Part shown: in pieces, positions 55,691 through 64,000 of the stretch
Layout of the letters: each line of letters starts with the position of its first letter
Numbering within the stretch: the first letter of the stretch is position 1
NCBI RefSeq assembly: GCF_026344005.1
Contig: NZ_JAPKNH010000003.1
Coordinates: forward strand, 1-64,000
Direction of reading: 5' to 3'
DNA from: Kaistia terrae
GTDB lineage: Bacteria > Pseudomonadota > Alphaproteobacteria > Rhizobiales > Kaistiaceae
DNA: 64,000 nt
Position numbers and translations under genes: made by a program
Notes under the pieces: model-generated
The model's input: the letters and a program-made list of their open reading frames with translations, nothing else
The model's database searches: none
Told to the model about the DNA's origin: nothing

Positions 55691-56998
55691 TCAGAGAAAC
55701 GGTGAAATGTCCTGGCCTCCATGCGCGCATACGCGCCGCAGCAAATCATGCCAAGCCTGCCCATAGCGAAGGACGGTTAGAGCCTGGACCTGGTCATGAG
55801 CGGCAGCGCCCATGCGAAGCCGCAAATCCTGGTCTCGCACGAGTTGATCGACCCGGCGGGCCATGCCTGCCAGGTCCTCGCAACCAAGCACGTAGCCTTC
55901 CTCACCGTCGCGAACCGGCGTGCCGCTATTCGGCGTGGTGACGACGGGAAGACCAGTAGACATGGCTTCCATCACCGCACCGGCCGAGCCCTCGCACACG
56001 GAGGGGAACAGAAACAGGTCGAAGCGCTCGAGCCATTGGCGGACCTGCGTACGCGGCACGGATCCGATCACCTCAACGGCGCCGCGATGACGCTCGACCA
56101 GCGCGGGGGCGGCGGTAATCGGGCCAACCATGACGAAGCGAACCTTTGCGGGATCAAATCGCTTGGCAATTTCAAAGAAAGCGGGCGCTCCCTTGCGCAG
56201 CGAAATTGCGCCGACAAAGCCCACGACAACAGGCCCTTTTCGATCCCGACGATCGCTGAAGGGAAAGGCGCCGACATCGACGGGATAGGGGATAACGGAG
56301 ATCCGCTCGCGGGCAACGCCGGTGCCAATCAGGCCATCACGGACGTAGTCGGAGGCGCAGGTGATGTGGCTTGCCGCGTCCCAGCTTTGCCGTTCGATCC
56401 GCCGCATGATGTCGGCGCCGCGATCCCTGGAGGATTGCCAGTTCGGCCAGAGCTCGGCCTGACGCGCTTCTTCGTGAACCTGGACGTCGATCGGCGCGAT
56501 CATCTGGTCGAGCACCACAGCGAGCCCTTGGCACCGCGCCGCCTCGCAAAGCGCGGGATCGATGTTGCGAACAAACCCGGCCAAGCCATTCGCGTCCCGC
56601 CAACCATCGGCCATGACCTGACTGGCTATGGCCTGCGACCTCCGGACAAATATCGCCTCCGGAGTTTCTCCGCGACCTTCGAGGAACCGAGCCAGAAGGC
56701 CGACCCAGCCGGAGGCGACAACGCGACTATCGTCCAGACCGGCGCAGCGCCGGTCGGCCAATCTGCGTCCCGTCGCTCCGCCCATTCGGGCGAACCAATC
56801 AACCGCCATCGCTTCCAACGAGCCCGGCCGGACGAACCAGTCTGTATGAACTGTGCCCAGAATGCCCGCCAACTTCAGACCGAGCGGTAACCCGTAGTGA
56901 AGGCGCGATCCGTCCTGCACGACCGAAATGCGCAGCGGAACCACGGCACGCGGCGGATCCGATCGCTCCACGCTGGCAGCTTCGACGAGGCGCATCAT
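55691..56998 (-). CDS. Glycosyltransferase family 4
   Basis: 435 residues. The N-terminal part SVVQDGSRLHYGLPLGLKLAGIL is followed by the donor domain with VVGFVGAISLRKGAPAFFEIA and SVCEGSAGAVMEAMSTGLPVVTT. The ATG at 56998 overlaps the upstream GT4 stop (ATGA), so it is part of the minus-strand export operon. The sugar is unknown. Confidence 0.87.
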   Translation of the reverse strand: MMRLVEAASVERSDPPRAVVPLRISVVQDGSRLHYGLPLGLKLAGILGTVHTDWFVRPGSLEAMAVDWFARMGGATGRRLADRRCAGLDDSRVVASGWVGLLARFLEGRGETPEAIFVRRSQAIASQVMADGWRDANGLAGFVRNIDPALCEAARCQGLAVVLDQMIAPIDVQVHEEARQAELWPNWQSSRDRGADIMRRIERQSWDAASHITCASDYVRDGLIGTGVARERISVIPYPVDVGAFPFSDRRDRKGPVVVGFVGAISLRKGAPAFFEIAKRFDPAKVRFVMVGPITAAPALVERHRGAVEVIGSVPRTQVRQWLERFDLFLFPSVCEGSAGAVMEAMSTGLPVVTTPNSGTPVRDGEEGYVLGCEDLAGMARRVDQLVRDQDLRLRMGAAAHDQVQALTVLRYGQAWHDLLRRVCAHGGQDISPFL

Positions 56999-58248
56999 AT
57001 GTCGACCGTATCGGGACGGCTTCCACGACCGAGGATCCATCGATAGACGGCCTCCATGCTCTCCGCCGCCTTGGGCCAGGAAAACTGCGTGGCCACGAGT
57101 TGCGCGCCCCGCACTCCCATCTGCCGCCGCTGCGCGACAGAAAGAGAGAAGAGTTGCTGCAGGCCAGCAGCAATGCTTGCCGGCTCCGGGTCAATCCGAA
57201 GCGCCGCGCTTGCGTCGAAACCTATGTCGAGATTGCAGCGTGACGTCATCAATACCGGCAGGTGAGCAGCCCAGGCTTCCAATATGGCGATCGGCAGGCC
57301 CTCGCTTACCGAGGGCAGCACAAAGGCGTCCGCTTCGGCGAATGTCCGCGCCTTTTCCTCGCCAAACTGCGGCCCGACGAAATGCACCACGTCACCGAGC
57401 CCCAAATCGCGCGCAGTATCTCGCAACAGGTCGCAATAGCCGGGCTCCCCCCATCCTGCGATCACCAGATGCCAATTTCGGGACGGCGCGGATGCGCCGG
57501 CCGTTCCTGTCCGCTCCCGTGCGAAACCACGCAGCAGATCCGGCAAGCCCTTTTGCGGCGCCAGTCGGCCAAGGAAGAGCAGTATGGAGGCGTGCGCCGG
57601 CACGTCTCGTCGCCACAGCGGCGGTGCAGCCGTCCGAGGCGTTGGCTCTGGCTCAACCCCATTCGGGATGACGCAGACGGGATTGGTCAATCCGGCAGAT
57701 CGGATAGCGGTCAGTTCGGAAGCGCATAGCGCGTGCAGGCACGCCGCCCCTCGAAGTTGGCGCGTCTCGAAAGCGAGCCCTGCCAGTTTCTTTTTCCATC
57801 GCTTATTGGACAAGGCCCAGCCATCCAGCATGCCATGCGGCGACACGACATAGGGCATCGGTCTCCCCGACCAGCCCATGCCGGCGATCGAGGGATACAT
57901 CCAGAGGCCGTGCACATGCAGAATGTCGGGTGCAGCATCCCTCAGCACCCTGCCAAGGCGCGGCGCGTAGCCGAATGAGGACGGGCCTTGCACCGGAAAT
58001 GCCTGTGTCGGCACACCGCGTTGCACCAGATGATCCGTCGCCGGTTCCGGATGATCGAGGCCGAGGACGCGAACCTCTATCCGGGAGCGATCGCCAAGGG
58101 CCGGGGCTAGTCCGAGCACCGCTTCGAATACACCGCCCGACTGGCGGGACAGATGCGCCATCACCTGTGTGACGCGGATCGGCGGATCGGATCGCTGCGA
58201 AGGCGTGGGGTGATGGAGAGCCGGCTCGGGCACTTGGATAGCTGGCAT
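56995..58248 (-). CDS. Glycosyltransferase family 4
   Basis: 417 residues. TQVMAHLSRQSGGVFEAVLGLA and ILHVHGLWMYPS form the acceptor domain. FLGRLAPQKGLPDLLRGF and SVSEGLPIAILEAWAAHLPVLM form the donor domain, with the Glu-rich motif. GGAGGGGAGATC precedes the ATG at 58248. It lies 35 bp after the ExoF-like gene on the same strand. Confidence 0.88.
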   Translation of the reverse strand: MPAIQVPEPALHHPTPSQRSDPPIRVTQVMAHLSRQSGGVFEAVLGLAPALGDRSRIEVRVLGLDHPEPATDHLVQRGVPTQAFPVQGPSSFGYAPRLGRVLRDAAPDILHVHGLWMYPSIAGMGWSGRPMPYVVSPHGMLDGWALSNKRWKKKLAGLAFETRQLRGAACLHALCASELTAIRSAGLTNPVCVIPNGVEPEPTPRTAAPPLWRRDVPAHASILLFLGRLAPQKGLPDLLRGFARERTGTAGASAPSRNWHLVIAGWGEPGYCDLLRDTARDLGLGDVVHFVGPQFGEEKARTFAEADAFVLPSVSEGLPIAILEAWAAHLPVLMTSRCNLDIGFDASAALRIDPEPASIAAGLQQLFSLSVAQRRQMGVRGAQLVATQFSWPKAAESMEAVYRWILGRGSRPDTVDI

Positions 58249-58283
58249 GATCTCCCCTCCTGTTGGTCGCATCGGTGGCGGGA

Positions 58284-59516
58284 TTACCGGGTCGCGGCTC
58301 GCGCCGGCATGTCCAGTTCGGGCAGGTGGCGATCCACCTCCAGGATATCGCCGGGTCGCAGCCGATCATGTGCATCGACCGAGATCTGGGTCGTACCCGC
58401 CCGATCCGTGCGAACGACGGCATAGGTGGCGGCGGGCACCTGTCGGAGACTGCCGGTTTCCAAATCGTCATGGGCAGCTTCGATGCTTGCCGCCAGCGAC
58501 GCGATCTTCTGCTCTGTCCGCAGGTTGGCGAGTTCGACCGCGCGCAGCGAAAGCGCGTTTTCCGTAGATCGCGCTTCCAATACGGCGGCGGCGCGTTGGT
58601 CTATATCCAGTCGATTCTGTCGTGCCCTAGCGAGAAGGCCGATCACCTCAAGCCTGTCACGCTGGAGCCCGGACTGCTGGCGCTGGCTGTCGCGCAGTCG
58701 CGAATGGGCCGTCAGCCCCTGATCGGCGAGCTTTTGGGTCGCGTTGACGTCCTGCTCGATCAAAACCAGATCGCGGTCATGCAGCGTCAAGCTTTTCTGT
58801 AGCGTGAGGATTTCATCGTCCAGCGTACGGCGTTGGGCCTCCGCCGCCGCTTCTTGTGCCGCCAGGCTGTCCTTGCGCACCCGGAACAATGTCTCTTCCG
58901 CCTCGACCATATCGCGCGGTGCGCCGGAGGCGATAAGCCCTTTGCTGTCAAATTCCAGGGCGCGGATTTCCGATTCCAGTCGGGCGCGCTCCACCCGCTG
59001 TGACCAGCGGACAAGCCTCTCGTCGGCATAGTCCCTCTGGAGCATCAGCATTTGCAGTGCCGCTCCGGTCATCGGTGAATCGGGTCGACGCAGCCCGCCG
59101 CCTAGGGCGACCAGTTCGAGCACGATCATACCCGGCCGAAACTCATAGCGCCCCGGCGTCTGCACATCGCCTGTGACGAAGACCGGGGCATGGCTGACAA
59201 TGTCCACCGTCACCGTCTGGTCGGCGGGTATACGGCCAACCAGACCATCGGCAATTCGTTCGGCCGCTTCTTCCTGCGTCAGCTCTGCCATCATGACGCT
59301 ACCCAGCCTTGGATAGCGGATGGCGCCATCCGAACCGATAGTGAACCTGCCGCTTAGATCCGGCGCGGCGAAGACGGAGACCTGCAGGACGTCGCCGACA
59401 CCCAACCGATAGGCGGCCTGCGCCTGAGCCCGCGCGCTGGCAAGTGTGCAACAAAGCGCCAGCACCAGCGCAACGCATTCGGCCAGGCGCGCTATCCTTT
59501 GAAGTACACGACCCAT
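58284..59516 (-). CDS. Polysaccharide export protein, ExoF/Wza-like
   Basis: 410 residues. The signal peptide is about 1-32 (ending ARA). The polysaccharide-export domain begins AYRLGVGDVLQVSVFAAPDLSGRFTIGSDG, and an SLBB-like strand pair follows (FVTGDVQTPGRYEFRPGM). From about 165 to 340 it has a long coiled coil, which is unlike E. coli Wza and like the ExoF group. No lipobox Cys is seen at the cleavage site. Its ATG directly follows the kinase stop, so the two are one operon. It forms or feeds the outer export channel. Confidence 0.87.
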   Translation of the reverse strand: MGRVLQRIARLAECVALVLALCCTLASARAQAQAAYRLGVGDVLQVSVFAAPDLSGRFTIGSDGAIRYPRLGSVMMAELTQEEAAERIADGLVGRIPADQTVTVDIVSHAPVFVTGDVQTPGRYEFRPGMIVLELVALGGGLRRPDSPMTGAALQMLMLQRDYADERLVRWSQRVERARLESEIRALEFDSKGLIASGAPRDMVEAEETLFRVRKDSLAAQEAAAEAQRRTLDDEILTLQKSLTLHDRDLVLIEQDVNATQKLADQGLTAHSRLRDSQRQQSGLQRDRLEVIGLLARARQNRLDIDQRAAAVLEARSTENALSLRAVELANLRTEQKIASLAASIEAAHDDLETGSLRQVPAATYAVVRTDRAGTTQISVDAHDRLRPGDILEVDRHLPELDMPARAATR

Positions 59517-61808
59517 CTAGCTCTCCCCCATCCGGACGGGCTGAGGCTGCGCCGCATCGTACAATCGCGTGGTTTCCGGTTCCGACTTGGCGCCGTCGCG
59601 AAGAGCTCGAGGGTCTTCGTAGCGCTGCTGAGCGCGATGCTCGACGGCGTTCAGCACCAGGGCCGGCATGCTGAGGCCGCACTGGTTCAAGCTCTGTAGG
59701 GCGGAGAGCACGGCCTCCAGGCTCGTGCCGCCCCAGCGCGTGACGAACAGGATGGCGTCGACGTGGCTCCCGATCTGGGCCGCGTCCGAAGTGGTCAGGA
59801 CGGGTGGCGCATCGAGGATGACGACGTCGAAGCGATCTCGCAGCGCATCGACCAAAAGCTTCATGCGCCCGCTTCCAAGCCATGCCTGCGCGTCGGCGGT
59901 TGGCTCCGGTGCCACAACCATTCGCAGTGGCGAACCCGCATCCGGCGATAGGACGTCGTCGAGATCCGCATCGCCGCGTAGAAAGGCGCCGAGTCCGAGT
60001 AGCGGTTTCTCAGCTGGGTCCGGTTGCCCCGTAATCCGTGCAAGGCTCTGTCGATGCAGGTCGGCATCGACCAGCACGACGGAACGTCCGGCGATAGCCA
60101 TCGACCGCGCCAACGCCAGCGCGATCGTCGTCTTGCCCTCCTGTGGGAGCGCCGATGTCACCATCAGTACGGCGGCCCGCCGCGTCGCCGGCGAAAGCCG
60201 CAACATCCATTGCAGGCTCAGGATTGCCTCGTCAAAGGCCTCGCCCGAGGCCGGTTTGCCAAAACCGAGCAGATTTCGCGGGCGGCGACGGGCGAAGGTG
60301 GGAATTGTCGCAAGTACCGGGGCGCCCGTGGCCGTCTCGAGTGACCGGCGCGAGCGTACACGGTCATCCAGTCGTTCCAGAATCCAGACCAGCCCCAATC
60401 CACTTGCCGCGCCAGAAAGCATCCCCAGCAGCAAGGCCGGCCACAGCCGCAGCCCAAAGGGCCGGCCCGGCGCCCTCGCCTCCGAAAGAAGGCGCACGCC
60501 TGGATCGACCAGCCCATTTTGATCGACTATCTGCTTGGAGCGCCCGAGAAGGCTCTCATAGACGGCCCGATCCGCCCTCGCCTCGCGCACCAAAGCTTCC
60601 AGCTTCACCCTCGCCAGATCCGACGCGCCATAGTTCGCCTGCGCGGTGCGAAGCTCGCTCTCCAGTGAGGCGACCCGTCTGGCGGCCGCGTCGATCTCGT
60701 TCTGGAGACTGGCGAGGATATGTCCCACTTCCTCTGTGACCTGCTGACGAACGGCGTCCAGCTCCGAGGCCAGCGCTGGGATTTCGGCGCTCTGGGCGGC
60801 GCCAGTGTCCTTCAGAACCCGAAGTCGGCGCTCGAACTGTGCCTGGCTCGTGCGCAATTGCTGGATGATCGGCGAACCGAGAACTTCCGTGAAGCTATCG
60901 AGCCCGTCCTTGTCGGCGGCAAGACGTGCGGCTGTCTTCTGCCGTGCCGCGGCCGTCGCGTGGGCGGCGCGGGCCGCCATCAGCTCCGTATTGAGAGCGC
61001 TCAGCCGTTGGGCCGTCAGCGTCACGCCGTCGATCTCCAACAGCCCGGACGAGGCCCGGTAGCGCTCGGCTTCCTTCTCCGACTGCTCCAGCCTGGCGGC
61101 CAGAATGCGGAGGCGGTCCGAAAGCCAGTCGCTGACCCGGCGCGTGGCATCGATCTGCACATCGTCCTGATAGGCGAGATAGGCCCGCGCATAAGCGTTG
61201 GCGACCCGCGCCGCGATTTCCGGATCTGCCGCCGAATAGGCGATGTAGATCGTGTAGGAGCGACCGTCATTGACGACCTTCAGGCCAGCCCGAAGGCGAT
61301 CCTCGCGCATGGCCGCGACCTCTGCCGACCGGTCCTCGCCAGCCAGGTCTGGCGGCGGCACGGCAGCATGATCTTCTCCCGCCGATCCCGACTGTCCACT
61401 AGCTACCTGCGCCGGTTGACCACCACCGGAGGGCTGATTTCCGGAGGGGGCTTCCCCGCTCTCCACCGCGAACGGATCGACACCCGCCTCCGCCAACTTG
61501 GCCAGCACTCGCTGCGCCATGACGCGCGATCCGATCATGTCGAGTTCGGTGCGGAGAACCGGGCTTTCCTGCGGCAGCGGCGTAACAACCTGATCGATCG
61601 GCATGCCCTGTATCCGACGGACATCGAGCGCCATGACCGCCTCGGCGCGATAGGATTGGGGCTGACTGGCATAAACCGCCGCACCCGCGCCGATACCGGC
61701 CGCCGTGCACAACAGCAACCAGCCGGATCGCCGACGCAGCACGTCGGCCAGATCACGCAGCACGACGGGCTCGCGCCCTGTCGAAGGCTGGGATTGGATC
61801 ACCATCAT
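59517..61808 (-). CDS. Polysaccharide co-polymerase with tyrosine-kinase domain (Wzc/ExoP-like)
   Basis: 763 residues. An N-terminal Wzz domain (VLRRRSGWLLLCTAAGIGAGAAVYAS, first membrane segment) is followed by a long coiled coil and a second membrane segment (LWPALLLGMLSGAASGLGLVWIL). The C-terminal BY-kinase domain has Walker A SALPQEGKTT with Lys559, Walker A' VVLVDADLHRQ and Walker B VVILDAPPVL. The tail has only two or three Tyr, fewer than E. coli Wzc. An insert rich in Gly/Ser/Gln near 110-150 is unusual. It sets chain length and couples polymerisation to export. It is the first gene of a four-gene minus-strand operon. Confidence 0.92.
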   Translation of the reverse strand: MMVIQSQPSTGREPVVLRDLADVLRRRSGWLLLCTAAGIGAGAAVYASQPQSYRAEAVMALDVRRIQGMPIDQVVTPLPQESPVLRTELDMIGSRVMAQRVLAKLAEAGVDPFAVESGEAPSGNQPSGGGQPAQVASGQSGSAGEDHAAVPPPDLAGEDRSAEVAAMREDRLRAGLKVVNDGRSYTIYIAYSAADPEIAARVANAYARAYLAYQDDVQIDATRRVSDWLSDRLRILAARLEQSEKEAERYRASSGLLEIDGVTLTAQRLSALNTELMAARAAHATAAARQKTAARLAADKDGLDSFTEVLGSPIIQQLRTSQAQFERRLRVLKDTGAAQSAEIPALASELDAVRQQVTEEVGHILASLQNEIDAAARRVASLESELRTAQANYGASDLARVKLEALVREARADRAVYESLLGRSKQIVDQNGLVDPGVRLLSEARAPGRPFGLRLWPALLLGMLSGAASGLGLVWILERLDDRVRSRRSLETATGAPVLATIPTFARRRPRNLLGFGKPASGEAFDEAILSLQWMLRLSPATRRAAVLMVTSALPQEGKTTIALALARSMAIAGRSVVLVDADLHRQSLARITGQPDPAEKPLLGLGAFLRGDADLDDVLSPDAGSPLRMVVAPEPTADAQAWLGSGRMKLLVDALRDRFDVVILDAPPVLTTSDAAQIGSHVDAILFVTRWGGTSLEAVLSALQSLNQCGLSMPALVLNAVEHRAQQRYEDPRALRDGAKSEPETTRLYDAAQPQPVRMGES

Positions 61809-61828
61809 GCCCTCTGAAATGAAAGGCT

Positions 61829-62635
61829 CTAGCGGGAGGCCGCCGACTGTGGCGATGTCAGCGTGGGCTCCGACACCTGCGAAATCCGCCCGCTGGCCGA
61901 GCGGTCTCGAAGCGCAGAGAGGCTGAGCACCCGTGCCGTGGCGCGCCCTCCCCGCATCAACCCGTTGAGCTTGAAGGCGACCTCGGTGCGATTGTGCGCC
62001 TGGAGCCTGCGCATGATGGCGCGAATGTGAACCTTCACCGTGCTCTCGCTCAGATCGAGTTCGTAGGCGATTATCTTGTTTGCCTTGCCCTGACGCAGCG
62101 CTTCCGCCACGGACGCCTGGCGCGGGGTCAGCAGCGCGGCGAGAGGATCCGCATCCTCTTCGAGTTCCGGCGCCATGATCTCCTGACGCGAGCCCGTCAA
62201 GCTGCTCGCGGGAACATAGATGCCGCCCGCCCGGACCAGGTTGACGACCTCGACCACCACGCGCAGCCCGATACTGGAGGGGATATATCCCCGCACCCCG
62301 TGATCGAGCGCCATCAGGACATGGCTGGCCGCCTCGCTGTCCGCCAGAATGATTACCGGAATGCCGGGAGAGTTCCTTCCCAGGCTGGTGATCGCGTTGG
62401 CCACCGCAACGTCAGCAGGGCTGTGGCCGCCAATGCTCAGAAGGACGGCGGACGTCTCATCGCGATTGATGCCCTCAACCCCCCATTCCTCGACCGAACC
62501 GAACGAGCGGATTTCGAGATTGGGCTGACTGGCCAGCAAGCCCCTGGCCAGGCACTCCCTGTCCAGCGCGCGGCGGTCGATCAGGACGATTGTCACCTTG
62601 GAGACTACTGCGGGGGAAGTCGGAGGGTGGTCCAT
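61829..62635 (-). CDS. LuxR-type regulator with degenerate receiver domain
   Basis: 268 residues. The N-terminal about 120 residues fold like a response-regulator receiver (TIVLIDRRALDRECLARGLL; GIPVIILAD). The phosphorylated Asp of strand 3 is replaced by Ser in AVLLSIGGHS, and the conserved Lys is missing after GYI (GYIPSS). So it is probably not controlled by phosphorylation. The C-terminal LuxR helix-turn-helix is intact: LTPRQASVAEALRQGKANKIIAYELDLSESTVKVHIRAIMRRL. The ATG at 62635 follows AGGTG; an ATG at 62677 is the alternative. Its place directly upstream of the export operon points to control of polysaccharide synthesis. Confidence 0.85.
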   Translation of the reverse strand: MDHPPTSPAVVSKVTIVLIDRRALDRECLARGLLASQPNLEIRSFGSVEEWGVEGINRDETSAVLLSIGGHSPADVAVANAITSLGRNSPGIPVIILADSEAASHVLMALDHGVRGYIPSSIGLRVVVEVVNLVRAGGIYVPASSLTGSRQEIMAPELEEDADPLAALLTPRQASVAEALRQGKANKIIAYELDLSESTVKVHIRAIMRRLQAHNRTEVAFKLNGLMRGGRATARVLSLSALRDRSASGRISQVSEPTLTSPQSAASR

Positions 62636-62729
62636 AATCACCTGTACGGATTCGCAATTCCACATGCCCGGCTCCATTCGGATTACCAGAGGAAAGGTCT
62701 GCTTCTCGGCACTACGGTATGGGGATATG

Positions 62730-62769
62730 CATACAACCTACTGATGCAGCATGCAACCTAAAGTTAGGA
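62730..62769. promoter_or_regulatory. Direct repeat and palindrome upstream of the LuxR-type gene
   Basis: GCATACAACCT (62730-62740) and GCATGCAACCT (62750-62760) are an 11-base direct repeat with one mismatch and a 20-base period (two helix turns). CCTAA-AG-TTAGG follows at 62758-62769. It lies 95-135 bp before the start of the LuxR-type regulator, which fits a regulator site and possibly autoregulation. Confidence 0.4.
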
Positions 62770-62854
62770 ACATATCATGATTTTGCGCGCTATCCGGTTG
62801 TAAAATTCGCCAGCTAAGCAAATTTCAGCGCGGATTGCATTGGATGCCAAACAG

Positions 62855-63397
62855 TCAGTTGGATCTCGGATGGTCGCTCCGCCAGTCTGACGGCGTGGTG
62901 AAGTCGCCCTTCCAGATGCCGCGCTTTTCCCGACGGGCCGCGGCCTCAGCCGCACCGTATTCGCCGGAGCCAATGCCGCCGTAGTTGACGGCAAAACCGT
63001 CGCGGACCATGGCCTCTCCAATATCGGGATTTCGCTCCACCCGGCAATTTGCGACGACGCGGCCGAAGCGGTCGCGCGATTGCGGCGAGCAGCGCAATCC
63101 GCCCTGCGACACCAGGTTTCGAAGGGCGGTTTTGGCGGCAGCGCCACAGCGCCATGATTTGCCGCTCTGGTCCTGGCAGGTCTGGCGCAGTTCGGGTGCG
63201 TCGATGCCATAGATCCGGAACTCGGTCTGATCGATGGCGAGGGAATCGCCATCGCGCACGACGACGGTCGAGCCGTCGTCCGCCCGGATCTCGCGCCGCT
63301 GCTGATCGACAAAGCCAATCAGCAGCAGACCGAGCACGAGCAGAACGAGATAGACAAAGGGCGGCGCCCTGCGGCGGCGTTTCGGAGCACGAGTCAT
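62855..63397 (-). CDS. Membrane-anchored thermonuclease-like protein
   Basis: 180 residues. A basic N-terminus is followed by a membrane segment (FVYLVLLVLGLLLIGFV) and a staphylococcal-nuclease-type OB fold: VVRDGDSLAI, FRIYGIDAPELRQTC, SRDRFGRVVANC and GEAMVRDGFAV. The Arg and Asp/Glu residues of the family are seen, so it may cut nucleic acid in the periplasm. The ATG at 63397 is chosen; the open frame continues to a TTG at 63421. It stands alone, and no partner genes are evident. Confidence 0.82.
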   Translation of the reverse strand: MTRAPKRRRRAPPFVYLVLLVLGLLLIGFVDQQRREIRADDGSTVVVRDGDSLAIDQTEFRIYGIDAPELRQTCQDQSGKSWRCGAAAKTALRNLVSQGGLRCSPQSRDRFGRVVANCRVERNPDIGEAMVRDGFAVNYGGIGSGEYGAAEAAARREKRGIWKGDFTTPSDWRSDHPRSN

Positions 63398-63466
63398 TCC
63401 AGGCAGCCGGATGGTCCTCAAACCATGGCGCTCAGGCTCTCGGGAGCCGGAAGTGCCGGATCGAAC

Positions 63467-63745
63467 TTAGGAGTCTGACTCAGGCTTTGCCGCAACCTTG
63501 GGCTTGGCGACCGCCTTGGGCTTGGCGGCAACGGCCTTCTTCTTGACCACCTTCGGAAGGGCTTCTTCCGCTACTTCCTTGGCCATGCGCAATTCACGCA
63601 GTCTGGCAGTCTTGGCGACCTGGGCGGCGACGCGATCCCGCTCGCCGGCCATGACCGCGGCTTCTCCGCTGCGAAGCTTTTCAGCTTTCTTGAAGCGCTC
63701 TTCGGCGCGCGCCTTGGCGGCATCCTTCGTATCGCTTGGAGACAT
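63467..63745 (-). CDS. Small Lys/Ala-rich protein with histone-H1-like tail
   Basis: 92 residues. A charged helical first half (KARAEERFKKAEKLRSGEAAVMAGERDRVAA) contains AKTARLRELRMAKE, and the tail is made of KKAVAAKPKAVAKPK repeats. AAAGGACGG precedes the ATG at 63745. Many alphaproteobacteria have short proteins of this kind with unknown function. The basic AKP tail suggests DNA or RNA binding, which is inference. Confidence 0.65.
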   Translation of the reverse strand: MSPSDTKDAAKARAEERFKKAEKLRSGEAAVMAGERDRVAAQVAKTARLRELRMAKEVAEEALPKVVKKKAVAAKPKAVAKPKVAAKPESDS

Positions 63746-63896
63746 TGCCGTCCTTTCGTGCCGCAGGGCGGCTCTCAGAAACTGGATCGTCAATCCGGGA
63801 ACGAGACGAACAAGCTGACCGGCGACATCGACGGATTCGTCGGGGCCTTTACTCTATCAGTTTTGCTCGGAAGGTGTGCCTTACCCTGCGAAAACG

Positions 63897-64000
63897 TTAC
63901 TTCTTCGTGCGGCGAAGCGATTCAATTGCGGCGGCTGGAACGCCGGACTTCTCAGCGATCAGGCGATCCTGCGCTTCGATCTCGGTACGTGCCGGCTCGT
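63897..64000 (-). CDS. 3' end of a gene cut by the window edge
   Basis: An open frame enters at the right edge and ends with TAA at 63897. The 33 residues seen (EIEAQDRLIAEKSGVPAAAI, then ESLRRTKK) have the composition of a real protein. No family can be named from this fragment. Confidence 0.55.
   Translation of the reverse strand, partial: EPARTEIEAQDRLIAEKSGVPAAAIESLRRTKK

Overview
The window reads as chromosome from a high-GC alphaproteobacterium, most likely a Hyphomicrobiales (Rhizobiales-type) organism. The pointers are the strong third-position GC bias, autotransporters with Gly-rich passengers, a MoxR/Bat operon, an ExoF/ExoP-type polysaccharide export pair, and a dispersed intergenic repeat of the CCTGAGGTGC type that is common in that order. 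I cannot name the genus. No rRNA, tRNA, CRISPR array, prophage or insertion sequence was found.

Region 1 (1-16 kb) is surface and accessory. It holds the 3' part of one autotransporter, a converging giant 2459-residue Gly-rich autotransporter, and a third autotransporter whose passenger looks like a beta-propeller rather than a beta-helix. Among them lie a small monooxygenase, an HdhA-like 7-alpha-hydroxysteroid dehydrogenase, a FadR-type regulator with an inositol-monophosphatase-family gene, and a galactitol-dehydrogenase-like SDR.

Region 2 (16.9-32 kb) is one long co-directional array. It runs from a DUF2092 protein and a His/Pro/Gly-rich exported protein through a DUF1254/DUF1214 protein, two arylsulfatases (one Sec-like, one Tat), their formylglycine-generating enzyme and an exported HAD phosphatase. 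It continues with a complete MoxR-DUF58-DUF4381-VWA-VWA-TPR-BatD set. The layout suggests that envelope sulfatases are made, activated and exported beside a MoxR/VWA chaperone-like system.

Region 3 (32-37 kb) has a Wzx-like flippase directly behind the Bat genes. A facing copper operon follows (DUF2946-like, YcnI-like, CopC-CopD fusion), then small genes including a tautomerase.

Region 4 (37-62.7 kb) is a full Wzx/Wzy-type exopolysaccharide or capsule locus. It encodes a WecA-like initiating transferase, GDP-L-fucose synthesis (gmd, fcl), a second flippase, seven glycosyltransferases and a putative polymerase. A modified-sugar set is interleaved: an SDR epimerase, a DUF4910 aminopeptidase-like protein, an RmlC-family epimerase, a C-methyltransferase, a CDP-glucose synthase and a PIG-L deacetylase. 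The export pair (Wzc-like kinase, ExoF-like protein) and a LuxR-type regulator with a degenerate receiver close the locus. The right edge has a membrane-anchored thermonuclease-like protein, a Lys/Ala-rich protein and the 3' end of one more gene.
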